64,000 bases of DNA from Quercus robur. Taxonomy: Eukaryota; Streptophyta; Magnoliopsida; Fagales; Fagaceae. A program made the translations under genes and the position numbers. The DNA lies in contig NC_065535.1 in NCBI RefSeq assembly GCF_932294415.1, forward strand, positions 67,539,862 to 67,603,861, read 5' to 3'. Positions 45,060 to 57,327 of the stretch are shown here, piece by piece; the stretch's first letter is position 1, and each line of letters starts with the position of its first letter. Below the pieces are notes generated by a model, which saw only the letters and a list, made by a program, of their open reading frames with translations, searched no databases and was not told the origin of the DNA.

Positions 45060-46185
45060 TTAGCTAGCCAAGAAGACCTTGAGCCATTTCGCAGACTTCT
45101 TGAGGATTCTGTCCAAGTTGTTGAGGTAATTAGTGTAAGCAAGCCCGTACCGCATAGTGTAGCCTGACCCTATTTCCATGCAGTCCATTAAAGCCCACAT
45201 GAAGTATCCATTTACGTTTGCTCCCTGTCTGCACTCAAACAACAAACAATCTTTATGACTTTGTTTGTTGGGACAAACTTTCTAATTTTATGGTCTTATT
45301 TATGCATAATATTGGTGCCATCAAAAGAATATGTGACAATTAATTAGTTGCGATTGGCAGATTATAAAGCGGAACAAAATTAGTAGGTAGCGCTCAAGAA
45401 CATACTTCATGGCTACTGAAATGGCATAAAGATGGGCAAGAATATGCTGAATCTGAACATCATCTTGTAATGTAGTCTCTACTGCAATAGTATCATCTCG
45501 TTTCTTATGATATCTTATTCCAAGGCATATACAATCATATCAAGATAAAAAAAAATGATTTTGTGATGTCTTTTTTTGCTTGATGAATATGAAAAAGGGG
45601 AAGTATTTTAATTAAATTACTAACCATTCTAAGTTATAAAGAACTTAGGATTGTTGTATGCATTTGAAAAGTAAACCAATGCATCGGTTAACCCTTATGG
45701 ATAGATATAAAATTCAGTGCTGCCTGGTGTCTGAGTTAACAATGAAATATCATGTTCTTAGTTGATGTCTTAAAGACATTGGGTTTAATCAATGTGTAAA
45801 CAATAGATTTAAAACAAAATAGTCTTACTGCTGCACCAATGTATACCTCATCTTTATTCTCAGCTGTGACAAATGCAACAACCAGGAAAGATGGATTAGA
45901 TATTCCTAACTATCAAAACCAGATTTAGGCTAAATTCAATAGCATGCTAAATTAAGCTATTTTGTAAATGAAACCACAAAAGTTTACCTGAGATTGTAGC
46001 AAACTGATAGTCAGAATAGGCAGAAAAGGTTGCATCTTTATCAAATGCTACGGTAGTTGCATATTTGGATGTATAATAATTGATACCAATAAAGTCGAAG
46101 GATCTTTTAATTAAAGTCTTCTCATCATCTGTGAATTTTGGAAGTCCATCCCTTACCAAAGCCTTCATGATGAATGGGTAATCTC

Positions 46186-47028
46186 TGATAGTTTTTAGAC
46201 CCCTTAAAACCCAATTGGATTAACCTAGTTAATTAGTCAAGTTATTACTTAGTCCAAATTCTAAGTCTAGGTTATAACAATCAAACAATCATATCATGCA
46301 TAGCAGCGGAAAGATAAATGATACAATGATATGATCATCCAAGAAACCAAACCGGTAAAAACCTGGGGAGAATTTAACCTAACTATCCTCATGGTAAACC
46401 TGAATCCACTATGAAAGAATCGAAATTTTATAATAAGACTTAGACCACTAACACTCTATTGCTACCTACCAGTAGAAACTTACTGACACGACCACGTGCA
46501 AGCTCCGAGACCACGAACTTCTTCTTTCTTGGATTCTCCAGCAAGTACAAGCACACCCACTTGTGTTTCTTTAAGTTCTTATAACAGCAACTGAATGATC
46601 ATCAAGTTCTTGAACAAATCTCCTTCTTGATAATCCTAAGTTTGTGTAAAGGAAAGCTCCTCACAGATCTCACAATAGATTTACACAAACAGCAATATGA
46701 GCAACACTAAAACTTGGCTAGGGTTTTCCTTATATACCTGGGGCAAAAACATAAAACCCTAAACTTTTTAAATGAATTACGGCTGAGTTGGAATTCTATA
46801 GAAAAACACATTTTGCCCGAATTTCTATTGATCGAGCCTAAGCTTCAATTGATCGAACCAAGCCGAAATGTTTTATTAAATTTGCATTAAATTAAATCAA
46901 ACTTTACATAAATGACACAACTTTGAGCAAGTCTAAACACGACTAAACATCTTGTTTTGATCATGGTTTACCAACAATACACATTAGAGTTCTAAATACA
47001 TAAGATCCTAAGTTATTAGTACCTAACA
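46186..47028 (-). mobile_element. Solo LTR inside a GH1 exon
   Basis: 843 bp, TGATAGTTTTTAGACC..GTACCTAACA, TSD ATCTC at 46181-46185 and 47029-47033. It splits the exon reading FLEPLVFGD | YPFIMKALVRDGLPKF. CG palindromes have decayed (ATTGATCGAGCC, AATTGATCGAACC). Same family as 43226-44064. Confidence 0.95.
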
Positions 47029-47399
47029 ATCTCCAAACACTAATGGTTCCAAAAACCTATTCATTCAATAGAAAAAAAAGAAAATGAAATTAGACATAAT
47101 TTTTTAGTCAAAAGGATTTGATTATGTATGTGTTTTATTGACAATGATAAATTTTCTAATCATCCAACCAAGAAGTCAAATGCTTTTCGGGCTGCATCTT
47201 AATCCTAAATTGTATCTGAAGCAGGTAAAAACCATTCTGTCACTAGCAAAAGGCTGATTTGTCCCGCTTGGGTTGACTATTAACAAAACAAAAAAAGGTT
47301 ATATAAATAATATTATATAGAAATAAAAATGCAAACTAGTTATTCTAAAGCAAAATGGGTGTCAGCTTATGATTGGCCTGGTGAAAAATGCTACAAAAC

Positions 47400-47441
47400 A
47401 AAAAGAAGAAGAAGAAGAAGAAGAAGATGATGATGATGATG
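47400..47441. repeat. (GAA)n(GAT)n trinucleotide repeat
   Basis: About eight GAA followed by six GAT units in a GH1 intron. Confidence 0.9.
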
Positions 47442-48265
47442 ATTTAATTAGATTTCACTTGGTATGTGTCTCTGCAGAGTTTTACAACTGTGGCATGGGC
47501 TAATATAATGTGATGGGCACAAAGGAATGGATCTGTTGCAGCATTTTGGAGTGGGTTGGTCGTATTGACTGTATAACCGTATGGCACCCAGACTTGTGGC
47601 TTATTGATAGTAGTCCAGTGCTTCACTCAGTCACCAAAATATTGGAAACAAACATTGGCATAGGCTTTAAAATCATCCTTATCAATAGTAAGGTGGCAAC
47701 CAACTACATAGATTAATATCTCAGGAAACTTTGATAGTTATAGTGATTAAAATAAGACATCGAATACTGGAAGAACTTGAACTTACACAATTTGGCTGCT
47801 CTAGAAGCCATTGTATTTGTCTCCTAGTGCTTGAGGTAAATCGAAGTGGAACAATGTCACAAATGGGGTTATCCCTGCATGGGAAATTCAGAGTCTAGCT
47901 CATTTTTTGAGCAACTGAAAAGAAAACTAGTTTGAAACTTTAGGAACAAAAACTTATTGTCCTTTCATCATGAATTAAGCACAAGTAGGTTTGAAAAGTA
48001 AATTGATTCATACCATTTTTTATAAGTTCATTAATAAGATTGTTGTAGAAATTGATTCCCTCATGGTTTATTCCACCATCTATGGTTCCAACTGCAAGTT
48101 GATTATGAAAAAGTACATAAATTTCTTATTTTCTGAAATAGTTGGCTTGTTTGAGGTTGGCTTGTTTAGAAGAAAAAAAATACCAGGCAAAATTCTTGAC
48201 TAGGAAATGGAGAATCTGTAAGTGTCTGGACCTCATATCAAATAGCGCTTGCATGTCATCCTGGG

Positions 48266-50612
48266 TTGCGAGCTAGTTAGAAAAAGAAAGAAAGAAAAAA
48301 GCACTACCTTTTTTTTAGTTACAAATTAGTGACAAGAAGGAAGTTGTATTTATTTGGCAAAAATATTGACTTGTTTGCATGAAGTTTGTAATTTATCCAT
48401 AAACTTTAAAAAGTTAATTTTCAAATTTTAAACTATTCCTTCTCAAAAAAAAAAAAAAAAAAAAAAAAAACTTAAACTATTGAAAACATTACACTTTCTT
48501 TTAAGATTATTATTATTTTTTCACTAGCATGAGGGCAAAAATATAAGAACAAAAAAAAGATTTTTCTTTCAACAATTTAGGAATGAAATAAGATTTTTTT
48601 TTTTTTTTTAAAAGTTTTAAGACTAGAAGGTGTAACCTTATTAACAATTTAGAGAAGCAAAGGAACGGTTTTTAAGGGTTTGGGATGAATATTGAAATTC
48701 AGGCAACTTTTAGGTATAAAAATAATACTTTAACCTTTTTTTTAATTCCTTTTGATATAGTGTTGTTTTACAAACTTATTTTCCAAAATATAATTCTAGA
48801 AATATTACAAATTTTACTATATAAACAATCTAATGTGTCATCAATCACAAAAATAAAACTCAAACATTAATTTCTTTTTATCAAGATTTCTAATATTCAT
48901 TTATAATATTGTTGGAAACCACCAATCACATTTATTATTATATCAATATATAAAAGTTAAGTAGTAAAATTCGTAATATCTTTAACATTTTCCTTTATGA
49001 ATTTAGGTTGCAACAAAAACTTTGATCCGTGAAGAAGGGGGAAAAAGAGAGACAATTTTCCCTTGTAGTTATTATTATTATTATGTTTTTATTGTTTCTA
49101 AAGCTTTATTATTGTTATAAAGCAGATCAACAATCCTACCAATGCTTAAGAATATTTTCCTAATTTGACATTCATGATTCAATTAGGTATTTTCCTTTAA
49201 AGATTTTAGGGTAAATTACATTATATCCACCTAAGTTCACCTCAATTAGTCTTTTGTAACCCACATTTGTTAAAAATAAGAGTAAATATGTATTTTTACG
49301 CTCATTTATGTCTCTCTCCTCTCAAAACATAAAAAATATAAATAAAAAAAGAGAAATATAGATAAAAATGCTAATGTTATAAAAACATTTAGGGGTAATT
49401 ATACCCCTTTCACTTGAGGTTTGGATGAATGACACTCCATGCCAACCTTGAAAGAAAAAAACACTCCCCTCCCTTGAGGTATGAAGAAATTAACACTCAT
49501 CACCCTCCATTTATATTAGTAACAAAATATTTTAAATTTGTTTCTTTACAAAAGTTTAACCATGATTAATAGAAACATAATTGATAAGTTTAGAATAAAA
49601 GTACCAAATTTATCAAGTACTAAAACACTTGTAACAACAAATCTCTCCATAAACCATTTATAAATATAAAAAAGAGAGTAAAAAACATGCTTAATATTTT
49701 AAAATGCAGTTCAATTAAAATTTTAAAGCAACCCTCAAAAGCCAAGCTCACCCTCCAAGGCCACAACCCACAGACCCATTAACCCACTCGTTTCTTCTCT
49801 AGATTGAGTCCCAGGTACTTGATGTTTTGGAGATTTGATTCAAGTGTCTTGCTATTGTGGTTGGGATTGTTGGCTGGCTGGGTTTGAAGATGTAAGGTTG
49901 TAGACGGAGGAGACGAGATTTGGAGTGGCTCAACTGTGAACCCTATGAAAGAGAGAGGATTGTTTGTTTCTCGATCGGAAAGATGTGGGGTTTTTTTTAT
50001 GGGTGAGATTTTTATTGGTTACACAAGATAAACATAGGAACCAAAATAGTGTAGATGATTAGTCCTTGCTGAGCTACAAATTGAAGGTCGGTCATCATGG
50101 GTTGTTCCTGCCAGCTTGGTCATCACATATGGTTTGTGGGAGCAAAATTACACATACTATTTTGTCAAATATAAACAACATACTATTTTGTCAAATATAA
50201 ACATATTTTAAGAGAGGATCAGTGAATATAAACAGTAACCATTGTTATCAAATTAAATATAACAGAAAATATTCAGTCAAAAATATATAATATAAAATAT
50301 TAGAAAAAGGTGCCAGCTATAAGTCAAATATGAACTGATGCAGTGGCGTCATCTACAAGCACTAACAAATTAAACACTATTTCAACTAAATAGAGAGACT
50401 TTACCAAACAGGGGAGATCTCAGCAGATAACAAAGCAAAACAGAGAGAAAAGGGAAGAGAGATTTACTGGAGGTTGGAGCGGACGACAACAACAAAGCAG
50501 ATTGTTAAGTCGTTGAAGTGTGGAGAAGGGATTTTTTTTTTTTTTTTTTTTTTTTAATCCGGATTTTTTTTTAAAGTAACCAAACTGATAGTCTTCGACT
50601 GATAAATTTCAA
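48266..50612. other. GH1 copy B intron left of the Copia insertion
   Basis: AT-rich, with poly-A near 48447 and poly-T near 48597 and 50532. 49210-49500 has text like the ends of the MITE at 4243 (GGGTAAATTACATTATATCC and AGGGGTAATTATACCCC) but no clear pair. No gene. Confidence 0.55.
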
Positions 50613-50874
50613 TATCAGAGTAAAGATGAGAAGATGAAGCTATCAGATCAGAAGCAAGGTGAAGATATCAGACCAGATGCAAGAGCAGAGAAGAAAGCCT
50701 TAAGCACAGAGCAGTAAAACTAAAACGACAATGTTTCTGCATTAGAGCTTTTGTATATACGACATGTAGTTTAATTGTTAATTAGAAGCTTTTATTTGTT
50801 GATACGTGAGATAGTTTGTAGCTAGCACGTGTGAAGGTGGTTCCAAGTTTGTTTAGGTAGTTACTGTTCACGCT

Positions 50875-50915
<41 letters not shown>

Positions 50916-50975
50916 CTTGTACTCATTGATTCATTTTAATAAAAATACAGCTTTTCATCTTTTGGTTTCGTGATA
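50613..50975 (+). repeat. 5' LTR of the non-TGCA Copia element
   Basis: 363 bp. Holds an expanded (TA)n run at 50877-50912 that is short in the 3' LTR. Confidence 0.93.
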
Positions 50976-50989
50976 TGGTATCAGAGTAG
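50976..50989 (+). promoter_or_regulatory. Primer-binding site of the non-TGCA Copia element
   Basis: TGGTATCAGAGTAG directly after the LTR; initiator-tRNA-Met type. Confidence 0.9.
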
Positions 50990-51106
50990 ATTCCCAAATT
51001 CCTCTAGGGTTTCGTTTTCTTTTTCAGTGCTGTATTTTCAGTTTCATTTACTCAATTTTGTTGAGAAAATTTCCCCTGTTCTTGAGAAATTTTCTTTTCC
51101 TGAGAA

Positions 51107-52369
51107 TTGTTTGCTTTTCTTGAGAATTGTTTTGTTTTCTTGAGAATTGTTTTGCCAACAATGGTTTCTATTGTGACGAATGGTGCTACAGAATCTGAGA
51201 ATCCATTTCATTCTTCTCCACAAGATTCACCAATGGACGACCCTCTGTTCTTGGATCACGTAGAAAATCCAAGTCTAGTTCTTGTTACACAGCCTTTAAC
51301 AGGTAGAGAGAACTACTCAGGTTGGGCTTGTGCTGTGAGAAAAGCTTTGCTCACCAAGAATAAATTACGGTTCATTGATGGGACTTTGACTCTTTCATCA
51401 CCGTTGGTGTCTACTCCTTCGAATGTGCAAGCTTGGATCAGATGTGACAACATGGTTGGTACATGGCTAACCAATTCAGTCTCACCAAAACTCCAAGCAA
51501 GCATCATCTATGAAGACACTGCCTTGGAAATCTGGAATGACTTGAAGAATCGTTTTGCTCAGACTAATGGGCCTAGAGTCTTCAATCTTCAAAAGCAAAT
51601 CATAGAACCTCATCAAGGTGAGATGTCCATCACTGATTTCTTTACACAGTTGAAGGTGTTTTGGGATCAATTACAGAACCTTAGCCCTTTTCCTACTTGT
51701 GCTTGTGGTAAATGTCTTTGCAATATTAACAAGGAGCTCACTGATTTGCAAGTAAAAGAGTCTGTGATGAAATTTTTAATGGGATTGAATGATTCTTTTT
51801 CCCAAGTTAGGACTCAAGTCTTGCTTATGGATCCAATCCTTTCTCTTAGTAAGGTTTACTCTTTGTTAATTCAAGAAGAGACACAAAGAACAGCTCCTAA
51901 TGCATCTGTTGTTAAAGTGGATTCTATTGTTTTAGCTGCTAAATTGTCCAATGATCATCATAGTACTAATTCTAGTGGCAAGGGCAAGGACAGGCCAGTT
52001 TGCACTCACTGTGGCAAGACTGGTCACACAGTGGATAAATGCTATAAGTTGCATGGTTTTCCACCAGGGTTGAAGTTCAAGAATAAGTCTTCTATGGCTC
52101 ATCAAGTCTCTTCAGAATTCTTGCCCTTTGCTTCTCCAATGCATCACCAGAATTCTGCCTTTACATCTGAACAGTGTCAACAACTTCTTGCCTTGTTTGG
52201 TGCTTCAAGTTCATCTCTTGCAGTACCATCTCAAGTCAAACAAGCTTCCATGGCCAATGTAGCTTCTTCTTCCACTTCTGCTAGTGTGCCAATGTCAGGA
52301 ATTGATCTTTCCCATAGTGTTTTCTTTGCACAAGTGATCAATAGAAGGGCTTATGATAGATGTACTTGA
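51107..52369 (+). CDS. Copia gag, 420 codons, ended by a nonsense codon before protease
   Basis: Retrotransposon capsid protein. Likely real start is MVSIVTNGATESENPFHSS (17 codons after the first possible ATG). Domain: LVLVTQPLTGRENYSGWACA, ALEIWNDLKNRFAQTNGPRV, FWDQLQNLSPFPTC, i.e. the plant Copia gag family. Zinc knuckle CTHCGKTGHTVDKCYKLHG at about residue 300. The TGA at 52367-52369 replaces a codon in YDRCT-stop-VLDIGATDHF, where gag and protease should be one frame, so the polyprotein is cut here. Confidence 0.9.
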   Translation: MFAFLENCFVFLRIVLPTMVSIVTNGATESENPFHSSPQDSPMDDPLFLDHVENPSLVLVTQPLTGRENYSGWACAVRKALLTKNKLRFIDGTLTLSSPLVSTPSNVQAWIRCDNMVGTWLTNSVSPKLQASIIYEDTALEIWNDLKNRFAQTNGPRVFNLQKQIIEPHQGEMSITDFFTQLKVFWDQLQNLSPFPTCACGKCLCNINKELTDLQVKESVMKFLMGLNDSFSQVRTQVLLMDPILSLSKVYSLLIQEETQRTAPNASVVKVDSIVLAAKLSNDHHSTNSSGKGKDRPVCTHCGKTGHTVDKCYKLHGFPPGLKFKNKSSMAHQVSSEFLPFASPMHHQNSAFTSEQCQQLLALFGASSSSLAVPSQVKQASMANVASSSTSASVPMSGIDLSHSVFFAQVINRRAYDRCT

Positions 52370-55300
52370 GTGTTGGATATTGGAGCTACTGATCATTTTA
52401 TCTGTTCAGTTGATTTGTTAACTTCAATTACTGCTACTATACAGTCCTTGGTTCAATTGCCAAATGGGGAATCAGCACAAGTCACTCACATTGGCACTGT
52501 TACTCTTTCTTCTTCTCTCACCCTCACTAATGTTCTTTGTGTTCCATCTTTTAGTTTTAATTTGCTATCTGTTAGTACCCTTACCCTTTCTCAACCTTAT
52601 TGCCTTGTTTTTCTTTCCACTTATTGTTTTATCCAGGACCTTTTATCTTCGAAAACGATTGGGGTGGGCAAAGCAGTTGATGGTTTATACTTGCTACAGT
52701 GTGACAGTCTTCAACATACTCCTGCTTCTTCACTTGCTGATTACTTGGTCAATCACAAGTTCAATGCTGTCTTACCTCCTTTCTTTGCAACTATTTCCAC
52801 CAATCCCTCTTCTCAATCTACATATCTTTGGCATGCAAGATTAGGTCATCCTTCAGACCTTAAACTTAGAGTTTTAAGTCATGCTATTCCTTCTTTGCAC
52901 TCATCTTGTAATAAGAATTGTCAAGTTTGTCCTATGGCCAAACTTGAACGATTGCCTTTTCCTTTTAATAATAAAATCAGTTCTTGTGCTTTTGATTTGA
53001 TTCATATGGATGTTTAGGGTCCTTATTCAATTCCTACTTTAGATGGTTTTAAATACTTCTTGACTATTGTTGATGATGCAACCCGAACCACTTGGCTATT
53101 TTTGATGAAATCTAAGTCTAATGTTAGGCCTTTGTTTCTTTCTTTTTACACTATGGTTGCTACTCAGTTTGGTCAAAATATAAAGTCCATAAGAATTGAC
53201 AATGCCAAGGAGTTTGATATTTCAGATTTTCTAAATTCTCATGGTATCATCCACCAACACAGCTATGTTTACACTCCACAACAAAATTCTGTTGTGGAGA
53301 GAAGGCACCAGCATCTACTTTCCATTGCAAGAGCTTTACAAATTCAGTCTTAAGTTCCTCTTCAATTCTGGGGTGATTGTGTCTTGACTGCTGCCTATCT
53401 CATTAATAGACTTCCATCCCCTTTGTTGCATGATAAAACACCTTTTGAGCTTTTATTTCATAAGGCACCAGATTATACTCATCTCAAAGTCTTTGGGTGC
53501 TTATGCTTTGCTTCTACCATTACTCACAATAGAAATAAGTTTTCTCCAAGAGCAAGAAGGTGTATATTCCTTGGTTATCCTCCTAATGTCAAAGGGTATA
53601 AACTTTTTGATCTTGACACTCATTCTATTTTTGTTTCAAGAGATGTTATATTTCATGAGTCTGTATTTCCTTACTCTTCATCTTCAAGTGATTCTACTTC
53701 CTCAACATCCTTGCCTTTACCTTGTGCTCCTTCCGTTCCTATCTTGCTTGATGATCCTATTTTGTCCAAGCCTGCTTCTTCTGCTCTTTCTCATGACTTT
53801 ATTATTCAACTTCATCATAGCATTGATGATGATTTTCTTGATGAGGTGCCAGCAGAAGCTCCTGAACCTATTGCTGATCCTATTCCACTTAGAAGGTCTT
53901 CTAGGTCCATCAAAAAGCCTTCTTATTTGCAAGAATTCCATTGCAATCAAGTATCTTCTGTCATGCCTGTTTCCTCACCTCAGTCAGGTACTTCTCATCC
54001 TCTTTCTTCTCATGTCTCATATCAGCATCTCTCTTCTTCATATAAGACTTTCTGTTGTGCCATTTCCTCTCTTGTTGAACCTACTTTCTATTACCAAGCT
54101 ATGTCTGATCCCAAATGGCAAGCAGCCATGGCTGTTGAAATAGTAGCTCCTGAAGCTAATAACACATGGACATTGACACCTTTGCCTGTTGGTAAGAAGC
54201 CCATTGGCTGCAAGTGGGTTTATAAAATTAAATATAAGGCAGATGGCTCTATTGAGAGGTACAAAGCCAGGTTAGTGGCTAAGGGCTTTACCCAAAAGGA
54301 GGGAGTGGACTATTTTGAAACCTTCTCACTAGTAGCTAAGATGGTTTCTGTCAAAGTTCTTCTAGCTGTGGCTGCCATCAAAGGGTGGTCTCTTAGTCAA
54401 TTGGATGTTAACAATGCTTTTCTACATGGGGATTTGGATGAAGAGGTGTATATGGCTCTTCCACAAGGGTTTCATAGCCAGGGGGAGGTTGTTTGTAAGC
54501 TTAACAAGTCCCTTTATGGTCTCAAGCAAGCTTTTAGGCAATGGTTTGCCAAGTTTTCAAGCACACTAATTCAACTTGGCTTCATTCAGTCCAAAGCTGA
54601 TTATTCTTTGTTTACAAGGAAGTATGGTGATATTTTCATGGTTCTATTGGTGTATGTGGATGATGTCTTTATAGCTTGCAATGACAAGGCTGAAGTTGAT
54701 AGGTTTAAGATCATGCTAGATGATAAGTTCAAGTTAAAAGATTTGGGGGATTTAAAGTTTTTCCTTGGTTTGGAGGTTGCTAGATCAGACAAAGGAATTG
54801 CTCTTTGTCAAAGGAAGTACACTCTTGAGTTGCTTAATGATGCTGGATTGTTAGGATGTAAGTGTGCTAAAACCCTATGGAGCAAAATCAAAAGTTGAGC
54901 AAGTTTGAGGGAGAAGAGCTCAAGGATCCTAGCTACTACAGAAGGCTGGTAGGTAGGCTCTTGTACTTAACAATCACAAGACCTGACATTACATTTGCTG
55001 TCCACAAGCTTAGCCAATTTATATCCAAATCAAGAAGGCCACACTTGGATGCAGCACAGAGAGTATTGTAGTATTTGAAGAGTGAACCAGGCAAGGGGCT
55101 TATGTTTTTTGCTACCACAGATTTGCATTTAAAAGGGTTTGCAGATGCAGATTGGGTTGCATGCCCTGATACTAGGAGGTCTGTGACTGGGTATATCATT
55201 TTCCTTGGGGATTCTTTGGTGTCTTGGAAGTCCAAGAAGCAATCCACAGTCTCAAGGTCTTTGGCAGAAGCTAAGTATAGATCCATGGCAGTTGCAACCT

Positions 55301-55659
55301 ATGAAAGAGTGTGGATTTTATATTTCCTCAAGGACATTGGAGTGCATCATGAAAGAGAGGCCTTGTTGTTTTCTGACAGTCAAGCAGCCCTTCATATTGG
55401 TTCTAATCCTGTCTTCCATGAGAGAACAAAGCACATAGAAATAGATTGTTATGTGGTTAGAGATAAGGTTTTAGAAAAGGTAATCAAATTGAATCATGTT
55501 AGAACTGATTGCCAGTTGGCTGATATGCTTACTAAGGCTTTGGGTTATAATCAATTCTCAAATCTTACTTGTAAGATGGGAATGATTAATATACATAAAC
55601 CAGCTGCTCTTGAGGGGGAGTATCAGAGTAAAGATGAGAAGATGAAGCTATCAGATTAG
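52370..55659 (+). pseudogene. Copia pol (PR-IN-RT-RH), broken
   Basis: Protease VLDIGATDHFICS; pre-integrase and zinc domain LWHARLGHPSDLKLR..CQVCPMAKLERLPF; integrase core with LTIVDDATRTTWLF, RIDNAKEFD and VVERRHQHLL (D-D-E kept); RT QLDVNNAFLHGDLDEEVY and YVDDVFIA; RNase [44 protein letters not shown]. The second Glu of the usual AEAEY is Lys. Stops: TAG 53015, TAA 53351 and TAG 55069; frameshift near 54877. LTRs differ by a few percent, so insertion is of middle age. Confidence 0.93.
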
Positions 55660-55969
55660 AAGCAAGGTGAAGATATCAGATCAGATGCAAGAGCAGAGAA
55701 CAAAGCCTTAAGCACAGAGCAGTAAAACTAAAACGACAGCATTTCTGCATTAGTTTCTGCATTAGAGCTTTTGTATATACGACATGTAGTTTAATTGTTA
55801 ATTAGAAGCTTTTAGGTGTTGATACGTGAGGTAGTTTGTAGCTAGCACGTGTGAAGGTGGTTCCAAGTCTGTTTAGGTAGTTACTGTTCACGTTTGTATA
55901 TATATAAAGCTTGTACTCATTAATTCATTTTAATAAAAATACAGCTTTTCATCTTTTGGTTTCGTAATA
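55621..55969 (+). repeat. 3' LTR of the non-TGCA Copia element
   Basis: 349 bp, with a 12-bp TTTCTGCATTAG duplication absent from the 5' LTR and a shorter TA run. Confidence 0.93.
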
Positions 55970-56387
55970 TTCAAGTTTGGGGATTTGTTATAGATATTTT
56001 TGGTGTTTTGATTTGAGGGGCTGATTTACCCCAAAAAATAAAAATAAAAATGGAGGAGCTATTGAGCAAAGGAATGGGCTAGATTTTTTTTTTTTCTTTG
56101 TATCATTTTTTATTCCTCAAATTCTAGGAGGGGCCAGAAGTTGAATTTACATACAATTTAGTTATAATTTATCATTTTATTAAGGTTGTAACTGAAATTT
56201 TCAAAAAGCTATGGGGCCAAGGCCCCCCTGGCCCCAATGGCTGTATATGCACGAGTTGTGTGCACTATATATATTGCTTTCTGTACTTCCATCCTGTGTA
56301 GAAATACCGTTTAAAAAAAAAAAAAAACTTTTGTAGAATTGGTTTTATATCATTTTTTGAGAACTATGTAGCAATATTCATATATAC
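55970..56387. other. GH1 copy B intron right of the Copia insertion
   Basis: Begins with the TSD. AT-rich; GGGGCCAAGGCCCCCCTGGCCCC near 56214-56236 is a G/C-rich inverted stretch that may be a transposon end. No gene. Confidence 0.5.
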
Positions 56388-56929
56388 TTTGTACCGATTA
56401 TATGAATCGACTGCAACGTCCGTGATTCCATCATCATCTTGGATATAACTATCCCAGGTCGCTGGTCCTCTCCCTCCTTCATCACCTTTTCCTTCTGTCT
56501 GTACCATTTCATTACATGTGAGTTATATATGCAAAACACATATTCTATATAAATGAATTTATGTGTGTTTATAAGAGAGAGAGACCTGAAAAGCAGAAGT
56601 GGAGCTACCAAACTTGAACTCAGTAGGGAAGTCTTTTCTTGTCATTTTGTTGGTTGTAGTTGTTGTATCCTGCGTTTGGTTTGTGCTGGTAGTTTTATCA
56701 GTAACTGAAGATGGTGGAACAGAACCTTTCCAACATCTAATGGTAAGCCTCAAACTCTTGTTCTCATTTCTCAGAGATGGGACTCTCCGACATGCTCCAA
56801 AAATGGTAGTTTCTGATTTCTTCAAAGAACCCAAACCAGCCATCGATGGCCTCATTGGCAATGCAAGGTTAAATGCCATGTTGAGACAGAGAGAGAGGAA
56901 TTTGGTGCTTAGGGATCTATAGCTGAGGG

Positions 56930-56940
56930 CTATTTATAGA
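56930..56940 (-). promoter_or_regulatory. TATA box of GH1 copy B
   Basis: On minus, CTATAAATAGC about 55 bp upstream of the ATG at 56879. Position and sequence fit a core promoter. It is kept although the gene is dead. Confidence 0.6.
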
Positions 56941-57327
56941 TTTAATGTGATGAAACTGTATCGGAAATTTGATTGAGGACTTTGGTACATCTCCAACAAA
57001 CACTCTAAAACCATTTCATTTCATGGCGAACCAAAATGGAAAAGTATAACCTTTCTATTAAAAAAAAAAAAAAAAGGGAAGGAAAAGAAAAGAAAAGGTT
57101 AACATTACACCGTATGTGTCAACTACTACCATGCCCGTTTTTTTTTTTTTCTCTCTCTAGAAAGGAGGATAACGTTAATTAAGATCAACAACCAGCTTCG
57201 CATGAAACTCACGTGTTGCATGTTACATAACTCCTTTTAATGACTTTTAGTTGGCTTACTTTTACCAATACTGTGGGTCCTCAGCTTGTTTTTGTCAGAA
57301 ATCACTACTTTTATGGTCTCATCCTCA
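56941..57327. other. Upstream flank of GH1 copy B
   Basis: AT-rich with a poly-A tract near 57061 and a poly-T/CT tract near 57138. No gene recognised. It ends at the TSD of the hAT element. Confidence 0.6.

Larger units (their letters stand above)
50613..55969 (+). mobile_element. Copia element with non-TGCA (TA..TA) LTR ends
   Basis: 5357 bp, plus strand, in the intron between GH1 exons 2 and 3. TSD TTCAA at 50608-50612 and 55970-55974. LTRs 50613-50975 (363 bp) and 55621-55969 (349 bp) begin TATCAGAG and end GTGATA/GTAATA, so the termini are TA..TA, an inverted TATCA/TGATA pair, instead of TG..CA. PBS TGGTATCAGAG at 50976, PPT TGAGGGGGAG at 55611-55620. gag and pol are in one frame but carry stops and one frameshift. 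Confidence 0.95.
45060..56879 (-). pseudogene. GH1 beta-glucosidase pseudogene copy B, nearly full exon set
   Basis: Plant family 1 beta-glucosidase remnant on minus. Exon pieces in order: 56879-56586 (plastid-type N-terminus, then DFPTEFKFGSSTSAFQ), 56498-56388 (GGRGPATWDSY.. DVAVDSYNRYK), about 48265-48185 (TYRFSIS-stop-SRILPG, with a +1 frameshift), about 48112-48018 (GTIDGGINHEGINFYNNLIN), about 47885-47795 (PFVTLFHFDLPQALGDKYNGF-stop), about 47705-47450 (acid/base exon), about 47290-47150 (two stops at 47199 and 47205), 47060-47029 plus 46180-45975 (split by a solo LTR), 45863-45829, 45719-45625 (nucleophile exon), 45245-45060 (GYFMWALMDCMEIGSGYTM.. to stop). Acid/base motif TINEP reads TINKP (47600-47602), and the nucleophile Glu codon in ITENG is TAG (45629-45631). 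Further stop TGA at 47627. Clearly dead. Confidence 0.92.

Noticed and set aside
45060..46168. A functional beta-glucosidase gene, because two exons are open
   Set aside because: The open exons belong to a gene with nonsense codons, a lost acid/base Glu, a stop at the nucleophile and an LTR in an exon.
53430..54143. 237-codon ORF overlapping Copia pol
   Set aside because: Leu/Ile-rich out-of-frame shadow of the real pol frame, which shows integrase and RT motifs.
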